A stretch of DNA of 64,000 nt, taken from assembly GCA_026415215.1 (NCBI GenBank), contig JAOAHN010000084.1:1-64000 (forward strand). The letters are read 5' to 3'. Made by a program: the position numbers and the translations under genes. This document shows positions 29,457 to 37,270 of this stretch, piece after piece; position 1 is the first letter of the stretch; each line of letters opens with the position of its first letter. The DNA is from Candidatus Hydrogenedentota bacterium. GTDB taxonomy: Bacteria; Hydrogenedentota; Hydrogenedentia; Hydrogenedentales; Hydrogenedentaceae. The notes under the pieces were generated by a model. The model made no database searches, was not told where the DNA came from, and saw only the letters and a list, made by a program, of their open reading frames with translations.

Positions 29457-30524
29457 ATGAGAAAAGCATTTGGGCTTGTTGGACTGATAGTAGTGTTATG
29501 CATAGTTGCATATTTTTGGGAATGGATTTACTGGTATTTATACGCTCGAGATACAGGTGTTGCTTTTTCGAGTAAATTTGTCTCGTTGACGAATTTTAAG
29601 AACCTTCTACCTTGGATAGGACTATTTGGTATTCTTAGCTTAGGGCAGTCAGTAGTAATTATTACAGGGGGAATAGACCTATCGATTGGTAGTGTAGTGT
29701 GTCTTATATCTGTAATATCTTGTATACTCATAGATAAAGGAGAAGGTTATTCCCCGTTTTTAGTTTTCCCCTTTGCTATTGGTATTGCAGGATTAATTGG
29801 GCTTTGGCACGGTTTGCTTATTTCGTACTTTAACATTCAGCCTTTCGTAGTTACATTGTGTGGACTTTTTGCCTATAGAGGAATAGCGAGGTTCATAGCA
29901 AAAGACACTACCCAAGGTTTTGGAAATGCTTTACAAGGTTGGAAATGGTTGGGAAGAGGGAGTCTTTTAGATTTAGTTCAAGTAGGAGAAGGAAATTCTT
30001 CATCTACCCTGTCACTCGTCTTCGATTTAGTCGCTGCGCCTTTGGTTATTATGGTAATCTCGGCGGTCATAATAGGCTTGTTCCTCCACTTAACACCGGT
30101 AGGAAGACACTTATTTGCCCTTGGGGCTAATGAAGAATCTGCAAGGTTTAGTGGAATACAAACTAAACGGTTAAAACTTTCAGCCTATGTTATCTGTAGT
30201 CTTATTGCGGGAGTAGGTGGTTTATTATTTGCTTTCAAGGTTAATTCTGTTCAGCCTTCTGATTTTGGAAGTTTCTATGAACTTTATGCCATTGCGGGAG
30301 CAGTGTTAGGCGGTTGTAGTTTGAGAGGGGGGACAGGGAATGTATTTGGTGTTATTCTTGGAATAGCTTTAATCATGACTCTGAGAAACTTGGTCAATAT
30401 TCTCGGCATAAGGAGTGAGTTGGAGTATGTGGTGATGGGAGGGGTGATACTTGCGGGAGTATGTGCAGATGAATTTTTCCTGAGGCGCTCTTTGAAAAAA
30501 CAGACCTCTATGGTGCAGAGGTGA
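29457..30524 (+). CDS. Sugar ABC transporter permease, RbsC type
   Basis: This is the membrane subunit of a CUT2 sugar importer. The 355-residue protein has 8-10 hydrophobic segments and the family landmarks VIITGGIDLSIGSVVCL, NIQPFVVTLCGLFAYRGIARF, GRHLFALGANEESARFSGI (the cytoplasmic loop that contacts the ATPase) and AIAGAVLGGCSLRGGTGNVFGVILG. It follows the binding protein by 46 bases and overlaps or abuts the TIM-barrel gene. The dual-domain ATPase expected for this family is missing from the operon. Confidence 0.93.
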   Translation: MRKAFGLVGLIVVLCIVAYFWEWIYWYLYARDTGVAFSSKFVSLTNFKNLLPWIGLFGILSLGQSVVIITGGIDLSIGSVVCLISVISCILIDKGEGYSPFLVFPFAIGIAGLIGLWHGLLISYFNIQPFVVTLCGLFAYRGIARFIAKDTTQGFGNALQGWKWLGRGSLLDLVQVGEGNSSSTLSLVFDLVAAPLVIMVISAVIIGLFLHLTPVGRHLFALGANEESARFSGIQTKRLKLSAYVICSLIAGVGGLLFAFKVNSVQPSDFGSFYELYAIAGAVLGGCSLRGGTGNVFGVILGIALIMTLRNLVNILGIRSELEYVVMGGVILAGVCADEFFLRRSLKKQTSMVQR

Positions 30525-30538
30525 TAGGAATTTTTGTG

Positions 30539-32833
30539 ATGAGTAAGTATGTATATAGAGGTATATTAGCGGGGCTCAAGGATACTCCTTCTCAAAAAGA
30601 ATTAGAGGGATGTCCTGCCATCGAATTTGGGGCAGAGGATCTGGCTAAATGGGTTACCGCAGACCATCCTTCTGAAGAGGAGTGGAAATTTATCAGGGCA
30701 AGTAAAAAACTAATCTCTGATTTTGGGGGAGAAAGTAAATATCTCCGGTTTGAGGGAGATTTTACTAATGTAGTCAGAGCAGATTTAACAATCCAGAAAG
30801 TAACTCCTACTTTTTGGGCTCCTCTAAGCACGATGTCTAAGGATGTCCCCCATTTTCCAATTTCAAGTAATGATTATCCTGTGGTCGAGATGACATATAA
30901 TACTGAAGTTGGTAGAGGAGTTCCCGCCTGGAGTTGGTATTACAATACGGGACAATTTTCTGAATATCTTGAGCCTTCTTCAGAATGGGTTACGGTGGCG
31001 AGGGTTTGGAGCTATAATGGATTTCCTCGAAAAATGGAGAATTTTGTCATACGCTTATATTCACATACTCGGACTAAAGAGTGTTTATTCATAAAAAATG
31101 TAAGATTCAGAGATTTTACAGAGAGAGAAAAGGAGTTCATTAAATCTCGCATAGCGGTTCTCATTTCTGGGGAAAGACCTTTAAGGTATTCTATACTGGA
31201 TACATTTTTCCCTATAGGAACATATCTTAAAGCAGATGTTATTAAGAAAATGTGTAGCGAGATAAAGGTGGATCTTGAAACTTATCTGAACCTCCTTTTT
31301 GAAGATATCGCTCAACATTATCACACTATTGTTTTTTTACAGGATTATTTCGACTTTCTTCCTGGAGACAGAGATATAGTTTTTGATGTAGCCAACAAAT
31401 ATGGAATAAAGGTGGTAATATCTCTTGAAGAGGAGCCTACGAAACTCGATGTATCTAACATGTCAGGATTTTGGGATAAATACTGTGAGGAAATAAAAAA
31501 GAATGCTTCTTATCCGTCCTTGTTCGGTTGGGTTATAAAAGAGTCACCTTCAGATGAAGATTTTGACGGTTATATATTTTTGAAGAAGAAGCTTGAACAT
31601 GTCGCTCCTAATAATCCTGTAATATATCTGACACGAGAAGCCAATGCTTTCCCTATATATGCATCTATCTCATCTATATCTGGTTTAAGCCACTGGCGTT
31701 CAAAGAATCCTTGGGAATTTGGACAGCTCGTTAGGACTCATTACCGTGTTTCAAGAGGACAGCAACTATGGGTAATTACTCATGCTTTTGTTTCTGCTAC
31801 AGGTTTTCCCCTTTGGAATTCTGCACCCGAAGTAAGGCTGATGTTGAATCTTGCTATTTCATCTGGAGCAAGGGGATGGCTGAGTTATATTTATCACAAT
31901 ATTCCTTTATGGTTAGGGGGGGACTGCGAAAAGTCGATAACTGGACCTTTTCTATGTTCAACTGATGTATGGCAGGAATTAGGAGCAAGGCTTGGAAGGT
32001 TTTTTGCACTTTCCCCTCTTTTTCTTCATTCTGTTCCATTAACACATTCTCCAGATATCGAAGTGGAAGTTAGAAGTCGCCGACATGAGCGTTCGAGATG
32101 TCCACAGTCGATAGATGTTATTTCACAAAGCTGGTTCAAGGGCAAAGATTTTTATATATTTTATCTTGTCAATCAAGATACTTCAGAAGTGACGAGTGTA
32201 GATGTAAAATTCAAAACTTCATTTTCTGAGGGGGTTAAGATATACGATGCTACTCAATTTGTAAGGACCTACGAATGGGTTGAAGTACAGCCCGTTTTTC
32301 ATAGAGAGATGTTTCCAGGACAGGGATTGATACTTCTCATTGCTACGCCTGATGTATGTAGAAACTGGGAGAATGTGATTGTAGGTAGAACGGTAGAGTT
32401 TGTAGCAAAACAGATAAAGATAGATACGGAACTGTTAAAGAACTATTGTGAAGATCTAAGAGATTATTACTATGAGAAACTTGAAGATTACTTATCAAAG
32501 GAAAATTCTCCCCAGAAGTTAGAAATTTTAAGTAAACTTAAAGATGATATTTTTAATAGCCTTTATGCTTGTGAGGACCTTGTTAAATCAAGAGGTAAGT
32601 TGTATGAATCAGAGTCATTATTATGCGCTTGTGATGAGGAGTTAAGTAAACTTTTGGGGCAAGAAAAAAGTAAAACAATAGAACCTTATAAAAAAGAATT
32701 ACTCAGACTTGCGAAAGAGGTTGTTAAATATAAGTTGCTTATTAAGAATGGGGAAGGGAAAAAGATTCTCAACGATATTAATAAGGTTTGCATTGATTTG
32801 CACAAGCTACTTTATGAACTACGCCACAAATAA
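30539..32833 (+). CDS. TIM-barrel-like protein of unknown function, possible glycosidase
   Basis: I do not recognise a named family. The ATG at 30539 follows AGGAA; a GTG at 30521 overlapping the permease stop is an alternative. The chosen form has 764 residues and no signal peptide. The N-terminal 200 residues look like a beta-sandwich carbohydrate-binding fold (WYYNTG, VARVWSYNGFPRKMENFVIRLYSH). A central barrel runs from FFPIGTYLKADVI through FDVANKYGIKVVISLEEEP and LFGWVIKESPSDED (candidate Glu) to MLNLAISSGARGWLSYIYHN, reminiscent of GH42/GH2-type barrels. The last 200 residues are helical and charged. Its place after a sugar importer and opposite xylulokinase suggests sugar processing (inference). 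Confidence 0.5.
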   Translation: MSKYVYRGILAGLKDTPSQKELEGCPAIEFGAEDLAKWVTADHPSEEEWKFIRASKKLISDFGGESKYLRFEGDFTNVVRADLTIQKVTPTFWAPLSTMSKDVPHFPISSNDYPVVEMTYNTEVGRGVPAWSWYYNTGQFSEYLEPSSEWVTVARVWSYNGFPRKMENFVIRLYSHTRTKECLFIKNVRFRDFTEREKEFIKSRIAVLISGERPLRYSILDTFFPIGTYLKADVIKKMCSEIKVDLETYLNLLFEDIAQHYHTIVFLQDYFDFLPGDRDIVFDVANKYGIKVVISLEEEPTKLDVSNMSGFWDKYCEEIKKNASYPSLFGWVIKESPSDEDFDGYIFLKKKLEHVAPNNPVIYLTREANAFPIYASISSISGLSHWRSKNPWEFGQLVRTHYRVSRGQQLWVITHAFVSATGFPLWNSAPEVRLMLNLAISSGARGWLSYIYHNIPLWLGGDCEKSITGPFLCSTDVWQELGARLGRFFALSPLFLHSVPLTHSPDIEVEVRSRRHERSRCPQSIDVISQSWFKGKDFYIFYLVNQDTSEVTSVDVKFKTSFSEGVKIYDATQFVRTYEWVEVQPVFHREMFPGQGLILLIATPDVCRNWENVIVGRTVEFVAKQIKIDTELLKNYCEDLRDYYYEKLEDYLSKENSPQKLEILSKLKDDIFNSLYACEDLVKSRGKLYESESLLCACDEELSKLLGQEKSKTIEPYKKELLRLAKEVVKYKLLIKNGEGKKILNDINKVCIDLHKLLYELRHK

Positions 32834-32870
32834 AATTATATAGGATATCTATGAAAAGGGTGTAAATTTA

Positions 32871-34397
32871 CTATAATCCCAATTTCTTGCCTATTTTTTT
32901 ATACGCGGGTGCTAATGTTCTGTATGCAGATTTAAACTCCTGATACCAGAACTCGTATTCTTCGACATTTTGTGGTATGGGATTAGTTTGGTCTATTTCT
33001 CTTATCACAGTTTCACACGCTTCAGTAAGGGAACTAAACATTCCAGCGGCAATACTTGCAAGTAGTCCTGCGCCGAATGCCGGTCCTTCATCTATGTTTA
33101 TTGTAACTATTGGTACATTACACACATCTGCCATGATTTGGCGCCACAGTGGGCTTCTTGCTCCTCCTCCTGAGATTCTTATCTGTGTTATAGGTATACC
33201 CATTCCCTTCATAATTTCAACACTGTCTCTCATACCGAAAGCGACACCCTCAAGAATTGCTCTTGCCATTTCCGCTTTACCGTGCATTAGAGAAAGGCCT
33301 ATGAATGCACCTCTGGCATATGGGTCTTTGTGGGGAGTTCTTTCTCCTGTTAGGTACGGTAGGAAAATTAACCCTGCAGAGCCTGGGGGGACTTTCTCCG
33401 CGGAAGCAGTAATATATACATACGGGTCTACACCTGTTTTTTGTGATAGTGCCACTTCCTCTGAGCATAATTTGTTTCTGAACCACTGTAATGACCCGCC
33501 TGCGCTAAGCATTACTCCCATAACATGCCATGCACCTGGGACTGAATGGCAAAATGTATGCACTCTGCCCTCAGGGTCAGTATGGACAGTTTCAGAGAAT
33601 GCGAAGACTACGCCACTTGTTCCCAGTGAGGCTGATACGATACCCGGTTTTACAACACCGCAACCGACCCCGCCCGCTGCTTGATCTCCACCGCCGGCGA
33701 TGACTAAAGTTTCAGATGATAGTCCTAATTCTTTGGCTATATCCGCTTTTATCGTTCCGGTTACTTCGGGACCTTCATAGGTTTTAGGAAGCCACTCGAT
33801 AGGAATTTCCAGTATAGAAAGCAGTTCTTCATGCCATTTTCTATTTTTTACATCAAATAGTAAAGTTCCTGAAGAATCTGCAACATCAGATGCAAATTCT
33901 CCGGTCAATTCATATCTGATATAGTCCTTAGGTAGGAGTACATGTTTCACTTTCTTGTAAACTTCGGGTTCTTCCTCTCTAAGCCAAAGTATTTTGGGTG
34001 CAGTGAATCCAGTGAGGGCTGGGTTCGATACCATTTCTATAAGTTCTTTTTCTCCTACTTTTTTGGTGATTTCTTCGCACTGTTTTGCGGTTCTCTGGTC
34101 GCACCAAAGTATTGCAGGGTATAAGACATTACCACCTTCATCTAAAAATACGGAGCCATGCATTTGGCCTGTCAACCCAATTGAGCATACATCCCCTTTT
34201 GGCAATTTAGATGTTATCTCTTTAATGCCTTCAAACACTGCTTTTTTCCAATCTTGGGGATTTTGTTGTGCCCAGCCTGGTTTTGGACTTATAAGTTCGT
34301 AAGTTTTAGTAACGGATGCAATTATGTTTCCATTCTCACCTATAGCAACAATTTTCGTTCCACTTGTACCTACATCAATGCCTAAAACTGTGCTCAT
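32871..34397 (-). CDS. xylB: Xylulokinase (FGGY carbohydrate kinase)
   Basis: Xylulokinase phosphorylates D-xylulose with ATP, feeding the pentose phosphate pathway. The 508-residue protein begins LGIDVGTSGTKIV (ATP-binding loop), then SIGLTGQMHGSVFLD, ILWCDQRTAKQCEEI, the FGGY hinge region AGGGDQAAGGVGCGVV followed by SASLGTSGVVFA, and the second family signature with GMRDSVEIMKGMG and RISGGGARSPLWRQIMADV. The MHG motif with Asp in WCDQR is typical of xylulokinases rather than glycerol kinases. It converges with the sugar importer operon, which suggests that operon may import xylose or a xylose-containing sugar (inference). Confidence 0.92.
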   Translation of the reverse strand: MSTVLGIDVGTSGTKIVAIGENGNIIASVTKTYELISPKPGWAQQNPQDWKKAVFEGIKEITSKLPKGDVCSIGLTGQMHGSVFLDEGGNVLYPAILWCDQRTAKQCEEITKKVGEKELIEMVSNPALTGFTAPKILWLREEEPEVYKKVKHVLLPKDYIRYELTGEFASDVADSSGTLLFDVKNRKWHEELLSILEIPIEWLPKTYEGPEVTGTIKADIAKELGLSSETLVIAGGGDQAAGGVGCGVVKPGIVSASLGTSGVVFAFSETVHTDPEGRVHTFCHSVPGAWHVMGVMLSAGGSLQWFRNKLCSEEVALSQKTGVDPYVYITASAEKVPPGSAGLIFLPYLTGERTPHKDPYARGAFIGLSLMHGKAEMARAILEGVAFGMRDSVEIMKGMGIPITQIRISGGGARSPLWRQIMADVCNVPIVTINIDEGPAFGAGLLASIAAGMFSSLTEACETVIREIDQTNPIPQNVEEYEFWYQEFKSAYRTLAPAYKKIGKKLGL

Positions 34398-34468
34398 AAC
34401 TTACTCCTCTCGGTATGATTTATTTATTATATACGGTAAGTATCTTCAAGATACAAAAGATTATCTCA

Positions 34469-35524
34469 TTAAATAGATTTTTTGAGGGTAGTTATTATTT
34501 TCCAAGCAGTCTCCTGCCAAGAGTACTCAGCTACTCTTAGCCTCCCCAACCTAATTCTTTCCTGTTTTTCATCGTTGGGTAGGGACATTACGCGATTTAG
34601 AGCACTATGAAAAGATGAGATTGTTCCACCTTGATAGTAAAATGGTAGCTCTCCGCACTTTTCCTCATAAGCTGGGTTAAATGGTGTAATTACACAGGTC
34701 CCTGCTTGGAGTGCTTCGATTATTCTAAGAGCACTCACATCATACAGGCTTGGGTATATAAACGCACTCGAATTATGTAGAATACCTCCTAAAGTGTTAT
34801 CTGGGCATTTTTCTACTCTTAAAATATTTTCCCCCCATTCTTTTGGCTCTTTTCTATGCGATTTACCGATAAGAACTATTGTATGAGGTTGGGAGGATAG
34901 GAGATTTTTTAATGTGTCGATAATTTCGGGAAGGTGTCTTATTGTGGAATCGTCTACAGCACTTACAAAGTATCTTTGTTGAATTATAGAGGAAGAGGTC
35001 TTAGTAAGTGCTGTTTCCGCACCTACTGTTACTGCAATTACCTTATTTAGGGGGACTTTCCATTCTTCTAAGCATAGCTTTCTACCATATTCTGAAGCAG
35101 TTAGCCAGAAAGGAGAGTTACTTAGTACTCTTCTGCTTTCTCGGTTCAAAAATGTTAATATATTTTGAGGGCCGGAGAACCAATTTTCCGTATGGAGAAC
35201 TAAAGGAATGCAGGGTATAGAAGAGATAAGAGAGGCACTTTCAAGTGGAGAGATTATCACTTCTACCTTTTTTTCTTGAATCAATGGGTCTAATGGAGAA
35301 GAACGAATATACAACTTAGAAAAAAGTCGATTTTCCATTAGAGGAATTTGGATTACTTCAGATGTAGGGAAGTTCAAGTCCTTGTTGTTTTCGGTTACAA
35401 ACACCAGAAATTCTGTAGTCCCTCTTGCATTAGAAGCATATTGAAGAAATTTTTTAAAGAAACGGGTAACCAACTCATCTGGCTCATAGTTGGGAGTGGA
35501 AGTTAAGTTTATACCTATTCTCAT
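34469..35524 (-). CDS. Glycosyltransferase, GT4-like
   Basis: The 351-residue protein has the GT-B layout. The N-terminal half is divergent (MRIGINLTSTPNYEPDELV, PLVLHTENWFSGPQN, LTASEYGRKLCLEEWKVP). The C-terminal half has YFVSAVDDSTIRHLPEIIDTLKNLL, IVLIGKSHRKEP, and the donor-binding region GILHNSSAFIYPSLYDVSALRIIEALQAGTCVITP, which includes the E-x7-E-like element of GT4 enzymes. It would transfer a sugar from a nucleotide-sugar to a glycan or lipid acceptor in the cytoplasm. It lies between sat and xylB with 24 and 71 bases on either side. Acceptor unknown. Confidence 0.82.
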   Translation of the reverse strand: MRIGINLTSTPNYEPDELVTRFFKKFLQYASNARGTTEFLVFVTENNKDLNFPTSEVIQIPLMENRLFSKLYIRSSPLDPLIQEKKVEVIISPLESASLISSIPCIPLVLHTENWFSGPQNILTFLNRESRRVLSNSPFWLTASEYGRKLCLEEWKVPLNKVIAVTVGAETALTKTSSSIIQQRYFVSAVDDSTIRHLPEIIDTLKNLLSSQPHTIVLIGKSHRKEPKEWGENILRVEKCPDNTLGGILHNSSAFIYPSLYDVSALRIIEALQAGTCVITPFNPAYEEKCGELPFYYQGGTISSFHSALNRVMSLPNDEKQERIRLGRLRVAEYSWQETAWKIITTLKKSI

Positions 35525-35548
35525 GTTTCCAAAAAGTATATAGAAAGT

Positions 35549-36706
35549 TTAACTTCGGGATTCTTTGATCCAAGAGGTCAAAATTTCAGCTACTTCCTTG
35601 CGAGTAAATTCTAAAGGAAGTTTTTCACCTTTAGATAGCATTTCTCTTACTTTCGTTCCGCTAAGAATTATGTGATGTGATTCGTCATGTGGGCAAGTCT
35701 TTGTAGACGCCATGTTACCACAAGTTTTACAATAGAATGTGTTTTCAAAAAATAAGGGGGTAATTTTTAGTTCGTTAGGGTCAAACTGATCAAAAATTCT
35801 TTGGGCATCATAGGTACCATAATAATTTCCCACACCTGCGTGGTCTCTTCCGATAATTATATGAGTACAGCCGTAGTTTTTTCTGATTATAGCATGCATA
35901 ATTGCTTCTTTAGGACCTGCATATCTCATATTTACGGGCATTAGACTTAGAAGTACGCGGTTTTGGGGGTAGTAGTTTTCGACAAGAGCTCTGTAACATT
36001 TCATTCTTACTTCCCCTGGAATATCATCTAATTTAGTTGTCCCCATGAGAGGATGAATAAGCAGACCGTCACAAATCTCAAGTGCGCACTTAGTTAGATA
36101 CTCATGGGCTCTATGGATAGGATTCCTTGTTTGAAAAGCCACAATTCTTTTCCAGTTTCTTTCTTTAAATATCGCTCTCGTTACTTTTGGAGGCAAGTTA
36201 TATTCTTCAAATTCAATAGTTTTTTTCTCAAAAACTTCTACTTCTCCACCAATAAAAATTTCCCCTAAAGAATATGTCCTCTTTACTCCTGGGTGAGCTA
36301 TATCTTTTGTCCCATAGACTTTCTCTGCAAGTAATGTTTTATCTATCGAGAATTTTTCCCTAACAGTAATTGTGCCGACTATATTGTTTGAGTTGCTGAT
36401 TAGAGCAACCTTTTCTCCTATTTCTATTTTCTCAGAATTCTCGGAAGATGTGTCCAGAAGTATGGGTATTGTCCAAGGTACTCCTTTCTTTAGGTACATG
36501 TAATGAAGGCAGTTAAGAGTTTCTTCTTCTCCCATAAAACCATTGAGAGGGCTAAATATGCCCTTTGCAATGCCATCCAAGTCAAAGCTTAAATATTCAT
36601 CGATATATAATGCTTTTAGTTTTTTTGCTTCGGCTATTTTTTCTTCTTTCTCTTCAAGTTGAACATAACGGTTGACTAATTTCCCACCGTGAGGCTCTAT
36701 GGTCAT
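35549..36706 (-). CDS. sat: Sulfate adenylyltransferase (ATP sulfurylase, homo-oligomeric type)
   Basis: ATP sulfurylase makes adenosine 5'-phosphosulfate from ATP and sulfate (or the reverse in sulfite oxidation). The 385-residue protein has FQTRNPIHRAHEYLTK (the xNPxHxxH nucleotide motif, about residues 197-212), VNMRYAGPKEAIMHAIIRKNYGCTHIIIGRDHAGVG (HxxH partner loop) and a C-x2-C...C...H zinc-like cluster CKTCGNMASTKTCPHDESHH near residue 325, as in prokaryotic dissimilatory-type Sat. The KREM-like part is SGTKVREMLSKGE. No APS kinase or reductase gene adjoins it, so whether it serves assimilation or sulfation of glycans is unknown. Confidence 0.94.
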   Translation of the reverse strand: MTIEPHGGKLVNRYVQLEEKEEKIAEAKKLKALYIDEYLSFDLDGIAKGIFSPLNGFMGEEETLNCLHYMYLKKGVPWTIPILLDTSSENSEKIEIGEKVALISNSNNIVGTITVREKFSIDKTLLAEKVYGTKDIAHPGVKRTYSLGEIFIGGEVEVFEKKTIEFEEYNLPPKVTRAIFKERNWKRIVAFQTRNPIHRAHEYLTKCALEICDGLLIHPLMGTTKLDDIPGEVRMKCYRALVENYYPQNRVLLSLMPVNMRYAGPKEAIMHAIIRKNYGCTHIIIGRDHAGVGNYYGTYDAQRIFDQFDPNELKITPLFFENTFYCKTCGNMASTKTCPHDESHHIILSGTKVREMLSKGEKLPLEFTRKEVAEILTSWIKESRS

Positions 36707-36777
36707 TTTTGTTCCCTTGTAAAGGTAGTTTGAGGAAAAGTAAATTAAATATAAGGATTATATTTTAATTACTTTTG

Positions 36778-36799
36778 AAAAGTCGAGTTAGTGACTTTT
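36778..36799. promoter_or_regulatory. Inverted repeat upstream of sat
   Basis: AAAAGTC (36778-36784) and GACTTTT (36793-36799) form a perfect seven-base inverted repeat with an eight-base gap, located about 75 bases upstream of the sat start. It could be an operator for sat or a hairpin in its leader. Nothing else identifies a regulator. Confidence 0.35.
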
Positions 36800-36821
36800 A
36801 GCGAATATAAGAGGAATGATA

Positions 36822-36858
36822 AAAAAAAAGAGCCGCCAAGTTGACTACCTTGACGGCT
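36822..36858 (-). terminator. Intrinsic terminator of the small RNA
   Basis: On the minus strand AGCCGTCAAG and CTTGGCGGCT pair over ten positions with one G-U pair and an eight-base loop, followed by CT and a run of eight to nine T. The run of A at 36821-36829 on the plus strand is the T tract. It sits upstream of sat, so it ends a transcript coming from the right. Confidence 0.85.
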
Positions 36859-36999
36859 TGGGTATAGTTAAATACCCTAATGCACAATAACCCTCGGGCG
36901 CTAAGGGAGCATAGTGTCTTCCTTGAGATACGAGGAGGTTTGAGCCCACTGAGAAGCAACAAGCCGCAGCCTTTGTTATAGCGTTACCTCAGTGGGCTC
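36822..36999 (-). ncRNA. Structured small RNA with own promoter and terminator (family unknown; 6S-like size)
   Basis: A protein-free stretch carries a complete small-RNA unit on the minus strand. It starts about seven bases after TATAAT with GAGCCCACTGAG, which pairs perfectly over 12 bases with CTCAGTGGGCTC to form a large 5' hairpin (36936-36999) whose inner part contains a second AACAA/TTGTT stem. Further small hairpins follow, including GGGTAT/ATACCC. The end is a strong intrinsic terminator. Length is about 175 bases. The G-U pairs in the terminator and in one hairpin favour the minus strand. It lacks tmRNA, RNase P and SRP RNA signatures. A 6S RNA is possible by size, but the expected end-to-end closing stem is not clear. 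Confidence 0.6.
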
Positions 37000-37002
37000 A
37001 TT

Positions 37003-37008
37003 ATTATA
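37003..37008 (-). promoter_or_regulatory. -10 element of the small RNA
   Basis: A perfect minus-strand TATAAT lies about seven bases before the GAGCCC start of the 5' hairpin. No good -35 hexamer was found at the usual 16-18 base distance, so an activator or extended element may be involved. Confidence 0.5.
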
Positions 37009-37133
37009 TTAGGCCACTCCTTCCTCAGGATTACCTACATTCAATTTTACATAGAAATAGCAAAGTACATGCCAAACAAAAACATTTTTTGTAAGTCTTT
37101 TGTAAATAATATCTTATGAAAAGAGGGAGTTCT

Positions 37134-37197
37134 TCGTAATTACGAGGGTCCTATCTTCATTCCCAAAATAAGATTACACTTTTTCCCAAAATGGGAA
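37134..37197. promoter_or_regulatory. Palindromes upstream of the sigma54-type regulator gene
   Basis: Two symmetric elements lie just before the promoter: a perfect 12-base palindrome TCGTAATTACGA (37134-37145), and TTCCCA-AAA-TGGGAA (37183-37197). A second copy of the half-site TTCCCAAAAT lies at 37160-37169, 23 bases from the first. They look like operators, perhaps for autoregulation, although the protein that binds them is unknown. Confidence 0.45.
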
Positions 37198-37208
37198 GAA
37201 TTTAGAAT

Positions 37209-37237
37209 TTGACATTCCAAGTATTTATATGTATGCT
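37209..37237 (+). promoter_or_regulatory. Sigma70-type promoter of the FHA-sigma54 regulator gene
   Basis: A perfect TTGACA (37209-37214) is separated by 17 bases from TATGCT (37232-37237). The coding start follows about 34 bases later. Spacing is optimal. Confidence 0.6.
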
Positions 37238-37270
37238 TATAAAATAGGGTTGTTCAGTTAAGGGAAAGAT

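Noticed and set aside
32977..33684. 235-residue open frame antisense to xylulokinase
   Set aside because: It lies wholly inside a well-supported gene on the other strand, has no family-like motif, and codes a Ser/Pro/Ile-rich composition typical of antisense shadows.
36822..36999. Calling the small RNA tmRNA, SRP RNA or RNase P
   Set aside because: None of the signature stretches (tRNA-like end with CCA region, GGAAG-type SRP loop, GAGGAAAGTCC core) is present.
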